In this document: positions 13,266-13,386 of the stretch, piece by piece
Position numbering within the stretch: the first letter of the stretch is position 1
Layout of the letters: every line of letters starts with the position of its first letter
NCBI GenBank assembly: GCA_051010055.1
Contig: JBPCVY010000213.1
Coordinates: forward strand, 1 to 13,386
Direction of reading: 5' to 3'
DNA: 13,386 nucleotides
Source of the DNA: CAJQND01 sp051010055
GTDB taxonomy: Bacteria; Pseudomonadota; Alphaproteobacteria; Rhizobiales; CAJQND01
Notes under the pieces: generated by a model
Told to the model about the DNA's origin: nothing
Database searches by the model: none
The model's input: the letters and a program-made list of their open reading frames with translations, nothing else
Position numbers and translations under genes: made by a program

Positions 13266-13386
13266 ATGGCCCGCGCATTTGCTGAAATTGCCTTCACCGA
13301 TGCCGTCAGAGACATTCAAAGAAAGCTCGGTTCCGCAAAAGGCTATGACAAATTCCTGGATGTGGAAGCACCTGCCAACAACACCC
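13266..13386 (+). CDS. Pyridoxamine 5'-phosphate oxidase-like family protein (3' end outside window)
   Basis: Only the first 40 codons are visible. The opening MARAFAEIAFTDAVRDIQRK followed by LGSAKGYDKF matches the start of a group of FMN-binding split-barrel proteins annotated as pyridoxamine 5'-phosphate oxidase family, which commonly open with an AFxxIAFTxxV..xQ..xGS pattern. These are about 200 residues or longer and bind flavin; most are not true PdxH enzymes, and their substrates are unknown. The ATG has a good ribosome binding site (AAAGGA) 8 bases upstream. The TetR-type palindrome before it implies control by a TetR regulator, probably the one whose remnant lies upstream. The flavin-binding part lies outside the window, so the call rests on the N-terminus alone. 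Confidence 0.65.
   Translation, partial: MARAFAEIAFTDAVRDIQRKLGSAKGYDKFLDVEAPANNT

Overview
The gene content suggests an alphaproteobacterium, most likely Hyphomicrobiales (Rhizobiales)-like. Acetoacetyl-CoA synthetase, AsmA, MoaE, a TIGR01458-type HAD phosphatase, a GYD-domain protein and a paired-permease NitT/TauT-type ABC cassette are a common mix there. No 16S or other phylogenetic marker is present, so the placement is an inference from gene families and style. I see no tRNA, rRNA, CRISPR array, transposase or integrase.

Layout. Positions 1-2230 (+) hold three overlapping or tightly spaced genes of an ABC importer: permease (cut by the left edge), ATPase, second permease. The substrate-binding protein is not in the window. 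A fumarylpyruvate hydrolase-like FAH-family gene (2247-2933, -) converges on them. Positions 2934-3251 carry no gene but hold a clear inverted repeat. Positions 3252-6072 (-) are a type V autotransporter that looks broken. The beta-helix passenger and the beta-barrel are in different frames, the barrel seems to lack its first strands, and there is no signal peptide. The passenger has long internal repeats, including two near-identical blocks 384 bp apart.

Next is acetoacetate-CoA ligase (6216-8174, -), divergent from a + strand run: an AsmA-family protein (8338-10329), moaE (10412-10876) and a membrane-anchored thermonuclease-like protein (10913-11467). The 163-bp divergent gap holds a perfect 10-bp inverted repeat. 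A GYD-domain protein (11495-11827, -) and a small, very basic, exported protein (11940-12149, -) follow. The latter is divergent from a TIGR01458/LHPP-like HAD phosphatase (12256-13038, +). The right end carries a decayed TetR-family C-terminal domain on the minus strand, a TetR-type palindrome and the start of a pyridoxamine-5'-phosphate-oxidase-like gene (13266 to the edge, +).

This is mostly ordinary chromosomal housekeeping and transport content. The points worth a second look are two scars of gene decay (the autotransporter and the TetR gene whose operator survives), the mosaic repeats of the passenger, the small basic exported protein and several unexplained inverted repeats. I found no convincing new multi-gene system.
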